From an uncultured Clostridia bacterium (GTDB lineage Bacteria; Bacillota; Clostridia; Oscillospirales; Ruminococcaceae): 33,704 bases of DNA. Each line of letters opens with the position of its first letter. Within the stretch, counting starts at the first letter, position 1. Positions 1-8,437 of the stretch are shown piece after piece. The position numbers and the translations under genes are program-made. The stretch lies in NCBI GenBank assembly GCA_947632425.1, contig CANRPG010000002.1:1-33704 (forward strand), in the 5' to 3' direction. The notes under the pieces were generated by a model. That model worked only from the letters and a program-made list of their open reading frames with translations. It had not been told where the DNA came from and did not search any database.

Positions 1-200
1 ACGAGCTTTTCAAAAGCCTCGGTATGGGTGGGAAAATCACAGTCCGCCTCGAATTTTCTGCCGTCGCCCGTTTTTGCGGAAATATGACCGCCGATGCCTA
101 TTCTGTCGCAGTTTCCTTTTGCTATAACTTCTTCGTTGGTCATATCAAGAAGCTGATATTTGAGTGATGAACTGCCTGCGTTTACTACAAGTATTTTCAT
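1..200 (-). CDS. ackA: Acetate kinase, N-terminal part (gene runs off the left edge)
   Basis: Reverse complement of 200..1 reads [66 protein letters not shown], the classic acetate kinase N-terminus ([12 protein letters not shown]). RBS-like AAGGAGAAG lies upstream. Confidence 0.95.
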   Translation of the reverse strand, partial: MKILVVNAGSSSLKYQLLDMTNEEVIAKGNCDRIGIGGHISAKTGDGRKFEADCDFPTHTEAFEKL

Positions 201-249
201 TGTACTTCTCCTTACGTTAATTTGATTTTGTCCTTTGGCAAAGTTTTAC

Positions 250-300
250 TTGACAATGCCCTATCTTTATTATATTATAACATTATGACGAAAATTTCAA
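250..300. promoter_or_regulatory. Overlapping divergent sigma-A-like promoters between ackA and tmcAL
   Basis: Plus strand: TTGACA (250-255), 17 nt, TATTAT (273-278). Minus strand: TTGAAA (300-295), 15 nt, TATAAT (279-274). Both lie in the divergent intergenic gap. Confidence 0.45.
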
Positions 301-351
301 GTGTTTTGCGAGAATTTTCTTCAAATATTTTTTAAAAAGGCGGCAAAAGTC

Positions 352-1521
352 ATGGCAGTGTGCAGGAAAGTTGCGGCAATAATCGCGGAATATGACCCTT
401 TTCACAACGGGCACAGATACCACATTGACAAAACGCGCGAACACGGTGCGACGGAAATAATTGCGATAATGAGCGGATCTTTCACACAGCGCGGTGATGT
501 AGCACTGCACGACAAGCATTTCAGGGCGCGGCAGGCGGTGCTTGGCGGCGCTGACTTGGTGATAGAGCTGCCATACCCTTTTTGCTGCTCGTGCGCGGAA
601 GTTTTTGCAGGCAGCGCGGTTAGCATTGCTGACCGTCTTGGCGTGGTGGACGAGCTGTCGTTCGGGTGCGAGTGCGGCGATGTGGGTATTTTAGAAAAAT
701 GCGCCGAGATCTCGCTGTCTTTGGCAGATGACAAGGACGTTGCGGCACTTGTTTCTTCGGGGTACAGCTACCCGGCGGCGGTATCGGAGATAGTTTTACA
801 AAAGCACGGGAAAGAGGCGGCGGATATTTTCGGGCAGCCGAACAATGTGCTTGCGATAGAATACATAAAGGCACTTAAAAAGCGCGGAAGCAGTATTACG
901 CCGCTTGCTGTTACACGCTTTGGCGCTCCGCATAGTGGAGAGACTTTCTGCGCAGGGATCGCGAGCGGTACGCAGATACGCAAAATGGCTCGCGCAGGGC
1001 AGGATACTAAGGGACTCTTGCCTTACACGGGCGAAGAAAGCGCAGTATGCGACATTGAAAGAATAGGCAGTGCGATAATTCTGCGGCTGCTGCAAGTTGT
1101 TCAAAGCGGAGAGTACATAAACGTTCCCGACTTTGACTACGAGCTGGCGCAGAGGGTGGCAAAGTTTGCTGCTGCACGAGAATACACCACCTTTGACGGG
1201 TTTATAAAAGCTGTAAAGTGCAAAAGCTTTACATACGCAAAGGCGGCACGGGCGTTTGTAAATGCGTATTTGGGTGTTACTTATGAAGATATAAAACGTG
1301 AACCGCAAGCGAGAGTGCTGGCATTCAACGAAAAGGGGCAAGGACTTCTGAAAGAGATAAAAGAACGTTCGTACGGAATAGAGGTGTACACATCTCTTTC
1401 GCAGCTTAGCGACAAAAGGCTTGCGTTTTTAGACGATATTTCGTGCCGTGCGCTGGCAATGTGCGCAGGTAAAAAATACAAAAGCGAGTTTTGCAGGAAA
1501 TTTACGGGAGCTATTCTGTAG
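352..1521 (+). CDS. tmcAL: tRNA(Met) cytidine acetate ligase, TmcAL/YlbM family nucleotidyltransferase
   Basis: ORF 301..1521; likely start ATG at 352 (MAVCRKVAAIIAEYDPFHNGHRYHI). Motifs IIAEYDPFHNGH, IMSGSFTQRGDVA and DLVIELPYPF are characteristic of YlbM/TmcAL. Confidence 0.93.
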   Translation: MAVCRKVAAIIAEYDPFHNGHRYHIDKTREHGATEIIAIMSGSFTQRGDVALHDKHFRARQAVLGGADLVIELPYPFCCSCAEVFAGSAVSIADRLGVVDELSFGCECGDVGILEKCAEISLSLADDKDVAALVSSGYSYPAAVSEIVLQKHGKEAADIFGQPNNVLAIEYIKALKKRGSSITPLAVTRFGAPHSGETFCAGIASGTQIRKMARAGQDTKGLLPYTGEESAVCDIERIGSAIILRLLQVVQSGEYINVPDFDYELAQRVAKFAAAREYTTFDGFIKAVKCKSFTYAKAARAFVNAYLGVTYEDIKREPQARVLAFNEKGQGLLKEIKERSYGIEVYTSLSQLSDKRLAFLDDISCRALAMCAGKKYKSEFCRKFTGAIL

Positions 1522-2410
1522 AGAGCGCGCGTTTCATGAAATCTTCGGTGGAGATGCCGCTGGGGCGGTTATATCTGTTCAAGCAGTAGAGGCACTCGGA
1601 GTTGCGCGTGATGAAGTTAGGCTTTTCTTCCACGCCGTAGCTTGCTGTAAAGTGGCAAGCCTTTACATATTCTTTGCTCTCCTCGCTGACAAGACCGTAT
1701 GGGTATGTATAGACCTGCGGAGTAATGCCGCAGTTTTTCTCCAGACCGTCAATGCTGAGCAGCAGGTCGGAGATGAAAGCGCTGCGGTAGTCCTCGTTGC
1801 TTTCGCCTTCTTTTTTCAAAGCGCCGCGGCGCAGACCGAGTTTGTGCATATCGTAGCTATGACTGGCTATTTCTACATAACCGCACTTTGAAAGCAGGCG
1901 AATCTGCTCGTAGTTCAGGTAAGAATAGCTTGAATGCTGCTGCTTGCCGTTTTCGTTTTCTGCATAGCTGCCGACTACAGACAGCACTGCTTTTGCGCCG
2001 GAGTCGCGAAGGATAGGCTCGACATATGACAGAAAATTATAGCAGCCGTCGTCAAAGGTAAGAATGACGGGCTTTTGCGGCAGGGGCTTGCCGCTGTTTA
2101 CATATTCAATAAGATCGGCTGTGAGGATAAATTCATAGCCGTTTTCTTTAAGATACCGGATATCTTCGGCGAGGACTTCGGGAGAGAGGACATAGTCGCC
2201 CCACTGGGTTTCATCGCGCAGGATGCTATGGTACATAATGACGGGAACAAAAATTTGCTCTACTTTGACTTCGGTGGGGAGTTCTTCTTCTCTGCCAAAG
2301 TGCGAAGCTAAAGGTATAGAAAGCAGCACGAGGGCTGTGAGAAGCGATAAGAGAACGCACACTTTACTTACTTTACCTGCTTTTGAGGTTGTAAAACTTT
2401 GTTTTAACAC
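1511..2410 (-). CDS. Polysaccharide deacetylase family protein (NodB domain), secreted or membrane-anchored
   Basis: ORF 1511..2485; likely GTG start near 2410 (VLKQSFTTSKAGKVSKVCVLLSLLTALVLLSIPLA, signal/TM). Motifs VIMYHSI, ILTFDDGCYNF and IASHSYDMHKLG are NodB-type. Confidence 0.88.
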   Translation of the reverse strand: MLKQSFTTSKAGKVSKVCVLLSLLTALVLLSIPLASHFGREEELPTEVKVEQIFVPVIMYHSILRDETQWGDYVLSPEVLAEDIRYLKENGYEFILTADLIEYVNSGKPLPQKPVILTFDDGCYNFLSYVEPILRDSGAKAVLSVVGSYAENENGKQQHSSYSYLNYEQIRLLSKCGYVEIASHSYDMHKLGLRRGALKKEGESNEDYRSAFISDLLLSIDGLEKNCGITPQVYTYPYGLVSEESKEYVKACHFTASYGVEEKPNFITRNSECLYCLNRYNRPSGISTEDFMKRALSTE

Positions 2411-2494
2411 ATTGAAGCACCGCCTGTTTTTGTTGATATATAACAATATATTGCGCTCGTTTTGTAAAAATACTTCAAAAATCAAAAAACACTA

Positions 2495-2523
2495 TTGAAA
2501 AAGTTGTGCAAATATGATAGAAT
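2495..2523 (+). promoter_or_regulatory. Sigma-A-like promoter upstream of the MCP gene
   Basis: TTGAAA (2495-2500), 17 nt spacer, TAGAAT (2518-2523). Confidence 0.5.
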
Positions 2524-2586
2524 ATAAGTGTATGAAATTCATAAAAAACTTCCGAACGATTTCGGGGATTAGGAACGGTGAGATAA

Positions 2587-4380
2587 ATGAAAACTATTCG
2601 TGCAAAGATCATGACCTCGATGCTGTGTGTGGCGTTTGTTATCATTATTACAGTGTCAATTATCTTTCTCAGCGCGATAAACAGCTCTACAAAAGCGGTG
2701 CTGCAAAACAGTCTGCTGCCGCTGGCTACACAGACCGCTGACAAGATAACCATGATAAAGCAGGACAACAGAGATACCGACGTTGACAAGATACTCAACG
2801 GCATTGACGTGAGCGACGGCAACCTGGCTTTTGTTATAAACAACGACGGCACTTTCGCTTACAAGGGCAAGAACACCGCTGACTTCTTCAACGAGGAGAA
2901 CATAGTAACTGCCAACAAAAAAGAGAATGAATCTATTGCGGAATTTGCCGCGCTGTCTGTAAGCAAACCCAGCGGCTTTGGTATATTTGAATATGAAAAA
3001 GAAGAATATGTGGCAGGCTTTGCGGAGCTAAACGGCAGAAATCAAACGATAATAATTGCAGTGCCGACCGATGATTTTTCAAGATACACGGCGGACTCGA
3101 TGAACACTGTGATAATTGCCTGCGCTATACTGGTAGTTGCTGTTATAGTTTTCACTATACTGTTTGCTAAGACGTTCACGAAGCCTATAACGAGCACTAC
3201 AAACCGTCTGAGGGCGCTGGCGCAGGGCAACCTTACCGACCCTGTTGACGTTCACTACTCACGCGATGAGTTGGGCGTACTTTCTAAATCTCTGGAAGAG
3301 ACGATAGTTTCGCTGAGGCAGTATATAAACCTGATAACCGTTGCGCTGACGAACATTTCGGAAGGCAACCTGTGCCACAGAATGGAGGGCACTTTCAAGG
3401 GCGATTTCAGCAAGATAAAGAGCACGTTCAACACTATTCTGGAGTCGCTGTCAGACACGTTTGCTTCGATAAACACGGCTGCGGAACAGGTAAACAGCGG
3501 CGCTATGCAGGTATCTAACGCGGCACAGGCGCTTTCGCAGGGCTCTACCGAACAGGCAAGCTCTATAGAGCAACTCTCTGCGACGCTTTCAGATGTTGCA
3601 AATCAGATAACTTACAACGCTAACGCTGCTAAAGATGCTTACAAGATAGTACACGACAACACCAACTCTATAAACGACTGCAACAATGACATGACTAAGA
3701 TGCTGACGGCTATGAACGAGATAAACGAGTCGTCGGAGCAGATATCTAAGATAATAAAGGTAATAGATGAGATAGCGTTCCAGACGAATATTCTTGCTCT
3801 TAACGCGGCTGTTGAGGCGGCGAGAGAGGGTTCTAAGGGATTCAGCGTTGTTGCGGACGAGGTAAGACGTCTGGCGGCAAAGAGCGCGGAGGCTGCAAAA
3901 CAGACGGCGTCGCTTATTGAGGAATCCACGGCGGCTGTAAAGCGCGGCTCGGGAATTGCGACTGTTACGGCGGATTCGCTGCACAATATTGTTGAAAATT
4001 CGGCGCAGATAAAGAAGCTGGTAAAGGATATTTCGGAAGCTTCGGAGCATCAGTCGGAAGCTGTAGTACAGATAAACGCAGGGGTAGATCAGATCTCTGC
4101 TGTAGTAGCGGCGAACACTTCTTCTGCGGTAGGCTCGGCATCTGCAAGCGAGGAGCTTTCGAGCCAGTCGCTGATACTGAAAAACATGATAGCGCGTTTC
4201 AAGCTGTCGGACAAACATTCTTCGGGCGGTTCGCAGTATGATTACTATGATGATGCGGATACGGCTGAGGACGGCGGCGATGCGCCTGCGACGTTTATGT
4301 CTAAATACGCATACCCGAGCGACGACCCCGACGACGGCGCGATAAAGATTGTTCTTGACGATGAGGACGACAAATACTGA
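2587..4380 (+). CDS. Methyl-accepting chemotaxis protein (TM, extracellular sensor, HAMP, MCP signalling domain)
   Basis: Hairpin-tip motif [52 protein letters not shown]-like region after TM2. Confidence 0.95.
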   Translation: MKTIRAKIMTSMLCVAFVIIITVSIIFLSAINSSTKAVLQNSLLPLATQTADKITMIKQDNRDTDVDKILNGIDVSDGNLAFVINNDGTFAYKGKNTADFFNEENIVTANKKENESIAEFAALSVSKPSGFGIFEYEKEEYVAGFAELNGRNQTIIIAVPTDDFSRYTADSMNTVIIACAILVVAVIVFTILFAKTFTKPITSTTNRLRALAQGNLTDPVDVHYSRDELGVLSKSLEETIVSLRQYINLITVALTNISEGNLCHRMEGTFKGDFSKIKSTFNTILESLSDTFASINTAAEQVNSGAMQVSNAAQALSQGSTEQASSIEQLSATLSDVANQITYNANAAKDAYKIVHDNTNSINDCNNDMTKMLTAMNEINESSEQISKIIKVIDEIAFQTNILALNAAVEAAREGSKGFSVVADEVRRLAAKSAEAAKQTASLIEESTAAVKRGSGIATVTADSLHNIVENSAQIKKLVKDISEASEHQSEAVVQINAGVDQISAVVAANTSSAVGSASASEELSSQSLILKNMIARFKLSDKHSSGGSQYDYYDDADTAEDGGDAPATFMSKYAYPSDDPDDGAIKIVLDDEDDKY

Positions 4381-4434
4381 TAAACTTTACACATACTAAC
4401 ATACTAAAATACACACAAAGGAGTTGTAACAACT

Positions 4435-5517
4435 ATGAAAAGAAGAATAGGCATACTCACCAGCGGAGGCGACTGCCCGGGACTGAACGCTACCATTCGC
4501 GGCGTTGCAAAGGCGTGCTATGAAAAATTCGGCAGCGACGGCATTGAGATCGTTGGTATAAACGACGGTTATTCGGGACTTATCAACAACGAGTGCAAGG
4601 AAATGGAGCCTTCGGATTTTTCGGGAATACTTACTATGGGAGGCACTATTTTCGGCACTAAGAGGACTCCTTTCAAGATGATGACGGTGGTTGAAGAGGA
4701 CAACGTTGACAAGGTAAAGGCGATGAAGGACACCTACAAAAAGCAGAAGCTGGATTGTCTTTTCACGCTGGGCGGAAACGGAACGCACAAGACTTCGAAC
4801 CTGCTGGCGAGCGAGGGGCTGAATGTTATCGGGCTGCCAAAGACCATTGACAACGATATTTTCGGAACGAGCGTTACGTTTGGTTTTCACACGGCGGTGG
4901 ATATTGCGACTGATGTTATTGACAGGCTGCACACGACGGCGAACTCTCACGGCAGGATAATGGTAGTTGAGATAATGGGCAACAAGGCAGGCTGGCTGAC
5001 TTTGTACGCAGGTGTTGCAGGCGGCGCTGACATGATTGTTATACCCGAGATACCGTTTGACATTGACAAGCTGTGCGAGGCTTGCGAAAAGCGCGAAAAG
5101 GCAGGCAAGGCGTTCTCAATAATGGCGGTAGCAGAAGGTGCGTTTGACACTGAAGAAGCGAAGATGAAGAAGAAAGAGAGAGCCAAAAAGCGCGTTGAGG
5201 CAGGAGAAAAGACGGCATCAGCGAGAATTGCGGCTACGATAGAGGCAAACACCGGAATTGAGACGAGAGTTTGCGTACCGGGACATATGCTGAGAGGCGG
5301 AAGTCCGTCGGCTTATGACAGGGTACTGGCGACACAGTTCGGCACACGCGCGGCAGAGCTTTTATTCAAAGAGAAGTTTGGTTACACGGTGGCTATGGTT
5401 GACGGCGAGATCACCGAAAACAAGCTGGAGGACATTGCAGGCAAGACAAAGTTTGTTGACAAAGACGATCAGATGGTGCTTGCGGCGCGGCGCATAGGCA
5501 TTTCGTTTGGTGATTGA
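4435..5517 (+). CDS. pfkA: 6-phosphofructokinase (GGNGT / PKTIDND subtype)
   Basis: MKRRIGILTSGGDCPGLNATIRG; LGGNGTHKTSNLL; GLPKTIDNDIFGTSVTFGFHTAVD; RGGSPSAYDR. RBS AAAGGAG upstream. Confidence 0.95.
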   Translation: MKRRIGILTSGGDCPGLNATIRGVAKACYEKFGSDGIEIVGINDGYSGLINNECKEMEPSDFSGILTMGGTIFGTKRTPFKMMTVVEEDNVDKVKAMKDTYKKQKLDCLFTLGGNGTHKTSNLLASEGLNVIGLPKTIDNDIFGTSVTFGFHTAVDIATDVIDRLHTTANSHGRIMVVEIMGNKAGWLTLYAGVAGGADMIVIPEIPFDIDKLCEACEKREKAGKAFSIMAVAEGAFDTEEAKMKKKERAKKRVEAGEKTASARIAATIEANTGIETRVCVPGHMLRGGSPSAYDRVLATQFGTRAAELLFKEKFGYTVAMVDGEITENKLEDIAGKTKFVDKDDQMVLAARRIGISFGD

Positions 5518-5518
5518 T

Positions 5519-6049
5519 ATGCAGTTTGATGATCTTTTGAAAAAACGCAGGTGCATACGCTCTTACACGGGTGAGGGCGTTACGAAAGAGCAGGCAATGG
5601 AGATCCTCGATGCAGGGATAAGGGCGCCGAACTCATGCAATTATCAGGCGTGGAGGTTTTACGCGACACTTGACAGGGCGCTTATTGCGGAAGTTCACCA
5701 AAAGGCGGCAAACATACCGTGGGCAAGCGACATACCATTTCTTGTGGTGATATGCCTTGACAATGAAGTCATGGATAAATTGCAGAAGCAGTTTGGCGAG
5801 GAGCGCGGAAAGCTGTTTGCATATCAAGATGCTGCGGGGGCTGCGAACCATATGCTGCTCAAAGCTGCTGACATGGGGCTTGGCGGCTGCTGGATAGGCC
5901 CTATTGACGTTGACAAGTGCAGGGAGCATTTTTCTATACCCCTAAACCACACGCCTGCGGCTATAATAACGATCGGCGTACCCAAATACGACAAGGGTGC
6001 GAGAGAGCGCAGACCGCTTGAAGAAGTGGTCACGTTTATAGGTGAATGA
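5519..6049 (+). CDS. Nitroreductase family protein
   Basis: MQFDDLLKKRRCIRSYTGEGVTKEQAMEILDAGIRAPNSCNYQAWRF; C-terminal GLGGCWIGPID. Nitroreductase/FMN-binding pattern. Confidence 0.9.
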   Translation: MQFDDLLKKRRCIRSYTGEGVTKEQAMEILDAGIRAPNSCNYQAWRFYATLDRALIAEVHQKAANIPWASDIPFLVVICLDNEVMDKLQKQFGEERGKLFAYQDAAGAANHMLLKAADMGLGGCWIGPIDVDKCREHFSIPLNHTPAAIITIGVPKYDKGARERRPLEEVVTFIGE

Positions 6050-6068
6050 CACGAACAGACAATACGTT

Positions 6069-6104
6069 ACCCCCGGGAACTTGGGTGTTCTCGGGGGTGT
6101 TTTG
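6069..6104. terminator. Intrinsic-terminator-like hairpin between convergent nitroreductase and TfoX-like genes
   Basis: ACCCCCGGGAAC (6069-6080), TTGGGT loop, GTTCTCGGGGGT (6087-6098): 12-bp stem with one wobble, followed by GTTTTG. Confidence 0.75.
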
Positions 6105-6105
6105 T

Positions 6106-6423
6106 TCACTTATGCTTCTTGGGTTGTGGCAGCTCATCATACATAGCCTCAAACAGCTCTGCTAAAAGCTCTTTGTTATCAATATTATCGACACGGAGCA
6201 GTTTCTTTCTGCCGCCGGCGGTCATTGAATCATATTCGGCATCGGGCAGCAATCTCACTGCTGACGGTGTGGGTCTTACAAGAAGGCGGCCGTCACAGAC
6301 ATAGGCGGCGGTCTTATCATGGTAATATATCAGATATTCGCCCATCATCGGGCGGAATGATATTCCATCGAGAGAGGAAAGCTGCTCGGACAGGAAGCTG
6401 AGATATTCTTTAGTTGTTGACAT
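6106..6423 (-). CDS. TfoX/Sxy N-terminal-domain family protein
   Basis: MSTTKEYLSFLSEQLSSLDGISFRPMMGEYLIYYHDKTAAYVCDGRLLVRPTPSAVRLL fits the short TfoX_N-type family (FRPMMGEYLIY). Upstream-extended ORF to 6477 considered less likely. Confidence 0.75.
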   Translation of the reverse strand: MSTTKEYLSFLSEQLSSLDGISFRPMMGEYLIYYHDKTAAYVCDGRLLVRPTPSAVRLLPDAEYDSMTAGGRKKLLRVDNIDNKELLAELFEAMYDELPQPKKHK

Positions 6424-6571
6424 ATGGTGTTCATCGGAAATTATTTTATTGCGCTTACGCGCGGCGCAGGAGCGCACAGGTTGCTTGCACTAAGATGTTC
6501 TGAAAAAGATCGATTACCTACCCAAAGCACATTTGTCAGAAAATTTGCTGGCAGTATATTCTTCCAGCGGC

Positions 6572-6656
6572 GTGTGGGGTGGCGTGGAAAGTGGTGGTGG
6601 TTGGTGGGTAGGGTGTAAAGTGTGAGGCGTTGAACGCTCTCGCTGAAAAGTTACAG
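6572..6656. repeat. G-rich ~85-bp direct repeat, copy 1
   Basis: gtgtggggtggcgtggaaagtggtggtggttggtgggtagggtgtaaagtgtgaggcgttgaacgctctcgctgaaaagttacag; 2 mismatches to copy 2 (6900-6984), with weaker similarity ~30 bp further upstream. Confidence 0.95.
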
Positions 6657-6899
6657 AAGATTACGCGCAAAGTGAGGATAGAGCAGAAAAAAGCCCGTCA
6701 TACCGCAAGGTATGCGCCGCCGACCGTTTTTGGCGGCGAGGGATTTTTTCGGGGGGTTGAGACTTACGCCGAAAAGACGATAGCTTCAACCGACTGCTGC
6801 TAAAGCAACGAAAATTTCTTGCCTCTAATTATCTTGTTTCTGATACCCTCTCAAACGACCTCGGCAGAAAATGCACTGGTAGAATATTCTTCCGGTTGT

Positions 6900-6984
6900 G
6901 TGTGGGGTGGCGTGGAAAGTGGGGGCGGTTGGTGGGTAGGGTGTAAAGTGTGAGGCGTTGAACGCTCTCGCTGAAAAGTTACAG
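6900..6984. repeat. G-rich ~85-bp direct repeat, copy 2
   Basis: gtgtggggtggcgtggaaagtgggggcggttggtgggtagggtgtaaagtgtgaggcgttgaacgctctcgctgaaaagttacag; offset 328 bp from copy 1. Confidence 0.95.
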
Positions 6985-7119
6985 TTTAAGATACGCATTA
7001 TGTTGGTAAACCTCGCAGAGGATTATTCGACACTTGCGGCGGTAAACCTGTGGCTCCGCAGGCTTGCTGCGTAAGCAGCGAAAACTTTTTGTAACACTAT
7101 TATTCACAAGTGCGCTATA

Positions 7120-7854
7120 TCACTTATTTTTAGAATGCTCTCTATGAAACTTTTCGACTATTTTATCGCGGTAGAGTATGCCGATGACGGAGAGCGCCAG
7201 CACGCAGACCGAGAACACGCCTGCTGCGATATAATTCTCGCTGCGTATACAGCCGCCGACGACCGATGACAGCACCAAGGCAGGCACGCGGGCAGGCATT
7301 ATTACGAAAAAGAAGTCTTTCTTTGACATTTTTGTTAGCGGCAGCACGAATGTGAGCATATCTTTCGGGAAGCCGGGCACGAGAAACATTATTGCCATTA
7401 TGGTGACAACTTTGTTTTCGTCATACAGAAATTTGAAACGATGCAGCTTTTTTTCGTCAAGCATAGTTTGCACAAACGAATAGCCCAGCCACTTGACGAG
7501 AAAAAACACCACCGTTGAGCCCAGCACTATACCGAGTATTGAAAGCAGTGTACCGAGCACCGAGCCGAACAGCATACCGCTGACTATTTGCAGCGGCGGC
7601 AGGACGGGTATTATAACTTGCAGCGCTTGGCAGGCTATAAACAGCAGCACGCCTTTGAGCATATTGTCGTCGACGATGCTTTTGAGGTACTGTCTGCCCT
7701 CTTTGGTTTTTATAAACTCAACATAGGGGTAGAGCTTGAACACGAGGTATGTTGAAACTGCGAGGACAAGCACCAGGGTTATCACTCTTACTATGATCCG
7801 CCGTTTATATGTTGACGAATTTTTGTCAAGCAGGTACTTATCGTATTCTCCCAT
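7120..7854 (-). CDS. TVP38/TMEM64 family (SNARE-associated/DedA-like) membrane protein
   Basis: Multi-TM; VLPPLQIVSGMLFGSVLGTLLSILGIVLGSTVVFFLVKWLG and FLVPGFPKDMLTFVLPLTKMSKKDFFFV are TVP38 signatures. Confidence 0.9.
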   Translation of the reverse strand: MGEYDKYLLDKNSSTYKRRIIVRVITLVLVLAVSTYLVFKLYPYVEFIKTKEGRQYLKSIVDDNMLKGVLLFIACQALQVIIPVLPPLQIVSGMLFGSVLGTLLSILGIVLGSTVVFFLVKWLGYSFVQTMLDEKKLHRFKFLYDENKVVTIMAIMFLVPGFPKDMLTFVLPLTKMSKKDFFFVIMPARVPALVLSSVVGGCIRSENYIAAGVFSVCVLALSVIGILYRDKIVEKFHREHSKNK

Positions 7855-7872
7855 TGTTATCCTTTTCTTTCT

Positions 7873-8421
7873 CTACTTATCTATATGTTTAATGAACTTT
7901 TTGCGAAACCACTTCATATAGGCGGTTATTATATTGGTAAGGGCTACGTCGTACACGAGGAACACGACGTTTGCCAGACCAAGCATTATTATCAGCGAAT
8001 ATTTGCCGTATTTGCCGAGCGATTCGGTGAGTTCCTGACTTACGACCAGTATTTTTACAAGCTGATAATACACCACGAGCGCTGCATTGAACAGCACAAA
8101 TTTTGCCGCCCACTGCCCTGCGCGCGGCTTTATCTTTGTTTCAAATACAGATTTTATTATAGGGTAATAGCCCATGAACGTGATATACAAAAGCCCTGAT
8201 TCTTTATTCGGCACGATGAAAAACGTCAGCAGTGCGACTGCAACATAAGAAAGCAGCGCCCACCGCAGGTTTATCTCGATAACTATTACTATAAGCAGAA
8301 TGCCTGCCAGCGCAGGGATAGTATATTCAAGCCCGGGGATAACGGATGCCAGCAGCATGACGACCAGACTCAGCGAGGACACCACGCCGCCGAGGGCTAT
8401 TTTATAACTTTTCTTTTTCAT
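7873..8421 (-). CDS. Conserved multi-pass membrane protein, function unknown (ECF-transporter-S-like topology possible)
   Basis: MKKKSYKIALGGVVSSLSLVVMLLASVIPGLEYTIPALAGILLIVIVIE...: about 5-6 hydrophobic segments. Confidence 0.7.
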   Translation of the reverse strand: MKKKSYKIALGGVVSSLSLVVMLLASVIPGLEYTIPALAGILLIVIVIEINLRWALLSYVAVALLTFFIVPNKESGLLYITFMGYYPIIKSVFETKIKPRAGQWAAKFVLFNAALVVYYQLVKILVVSQELTESLGKYGKYSLIIMLGLANVVFLVYDVALTNIITAYMKWFRKKFIKHIDK

Positions 8422-8437
8422 ATTTTACACGCTTTTC

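Noticed and set aside
3589-4218. 209-aa minus-strand ORF opposite the MCP gene
   Set aside because: Arg/Tyr-rich, antisense to a convincing MCP domain; typical shadow ORF.
6424-6618. 64-aa plus-strand ORF ending in RRVGWRGKWWWLVGRV
   Set aside because: Composition comes from the G-rich repeat; frame is not maintained across the second copy in a longer ORF, no RBS or domain support.
6572-6984. CRISPR array
   Set aside because: Only two ~85-bp copies 328 bp apart, no regular short repeats/spacers and no cas genes.
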